Of a stretch of 15,665 nucleotides of DNA, positions 15,628 to 15,665 are shown piece by piece. Position numbers and translations under genes: made by a program. Below the pieces are notes generated by a model. It did not search any database. It was not told the DNA's origin and worked only from the letters and a program-made list of their open reading frames with translations. The DNA is taken from contig CAZZUX010000096.1 in assembly GCA_964657395.1 (NCBI GenBank), positions 1-15,665 on the forward strand, written 5' to 3'. This DNA is from G963692885 sp964657395 (GTDB lineage: Bacteria > Acidobacteriota > Terriglobia > Terriglobales > Acidobacteriaceae). Within the stretch, counting starts at the first letter, position 1, and each line of letters starts with the position of its first letter.

Positions 15628-15665
15628 CAAGTCTCCCTTCTCTGCATCCTCTCAGCTTTCGGGTA

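Noticed and set aside
1..15665. CRISPR array, insertion sequence, prophage, tRNA or rRNA
   Set aside because: No spaced direct repeats, transposase, integrase, phage gene or recognisable structural RNA was seen on either strand.

Overview
The window looks like a piece of an Acidobacteriota chromosome, most likely class Terriglobia. The case rests on gene types: a very large Oar-like outer-membrane receptor with an N-terminal carboxypeptidase-regulatory-like domain, next to a cluster of secreted CRTAC1-type proteins (FG-GAP repeats plus ASPIC/UnbV domain). Placement is by family knowledge, not by a marker gene. No rRNA, tRNA, insertion sequence, phage gene or CRISPR array is visible. Nearly every product is predicted to be exported or membrane-bound; the amidase is the only clear cytosolic protein.

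Region 1 (1-7755, minus strand) is a four-gene run read right to left: a secreted protein made almost entirely of TPR repeats, then three secreted seven-loop propeller proteins of the CRTAC1 type, here called A (5865-3991), B (3994-2246) and C (2249 to beyond position 1). A/B and B/C overlap by 4 bases each (ATGA and TTGA), so they are probably translationally coupled. A and C start at TTG. A has a twin-arginine signal; B and C have Sec-type signals. C carries an extra N-terminal domain of about 230 residues and runs off the left edge close to its end. An 84-base gap before A holds a candidate internal promoter, and base composition appears to drop there from GC-rich to more moderate. No enzyme is encoded in this run, so a binding, adhesion or scaffold role is the most I would infer.

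Region 2 (7756-9215) starts with a 415-base divergent intergenic region containing a perfect 10-bp inverted repeat. Two plus-strand genes follow: a 54-residue secreted proline-rich peptide, and a seven-helix membrane protein 91 bases after it. Neither matches a family I know.

Region 3 (9216-13239) holds a 395-base leader region with several hairpins, the 1191-residue TonB-dependent receptor on the plus strand, and a strong rho-independent terminator.

Region 4 (13260-15665, minus strand) is a two-gene unit: an amidase-signature hydrolase followed by an NMT1/THI5-like substrate-binding lipoprotein. The ABC permease and ATPase that such a binding protein needs are not in the window; they could lie beyond the right edge.
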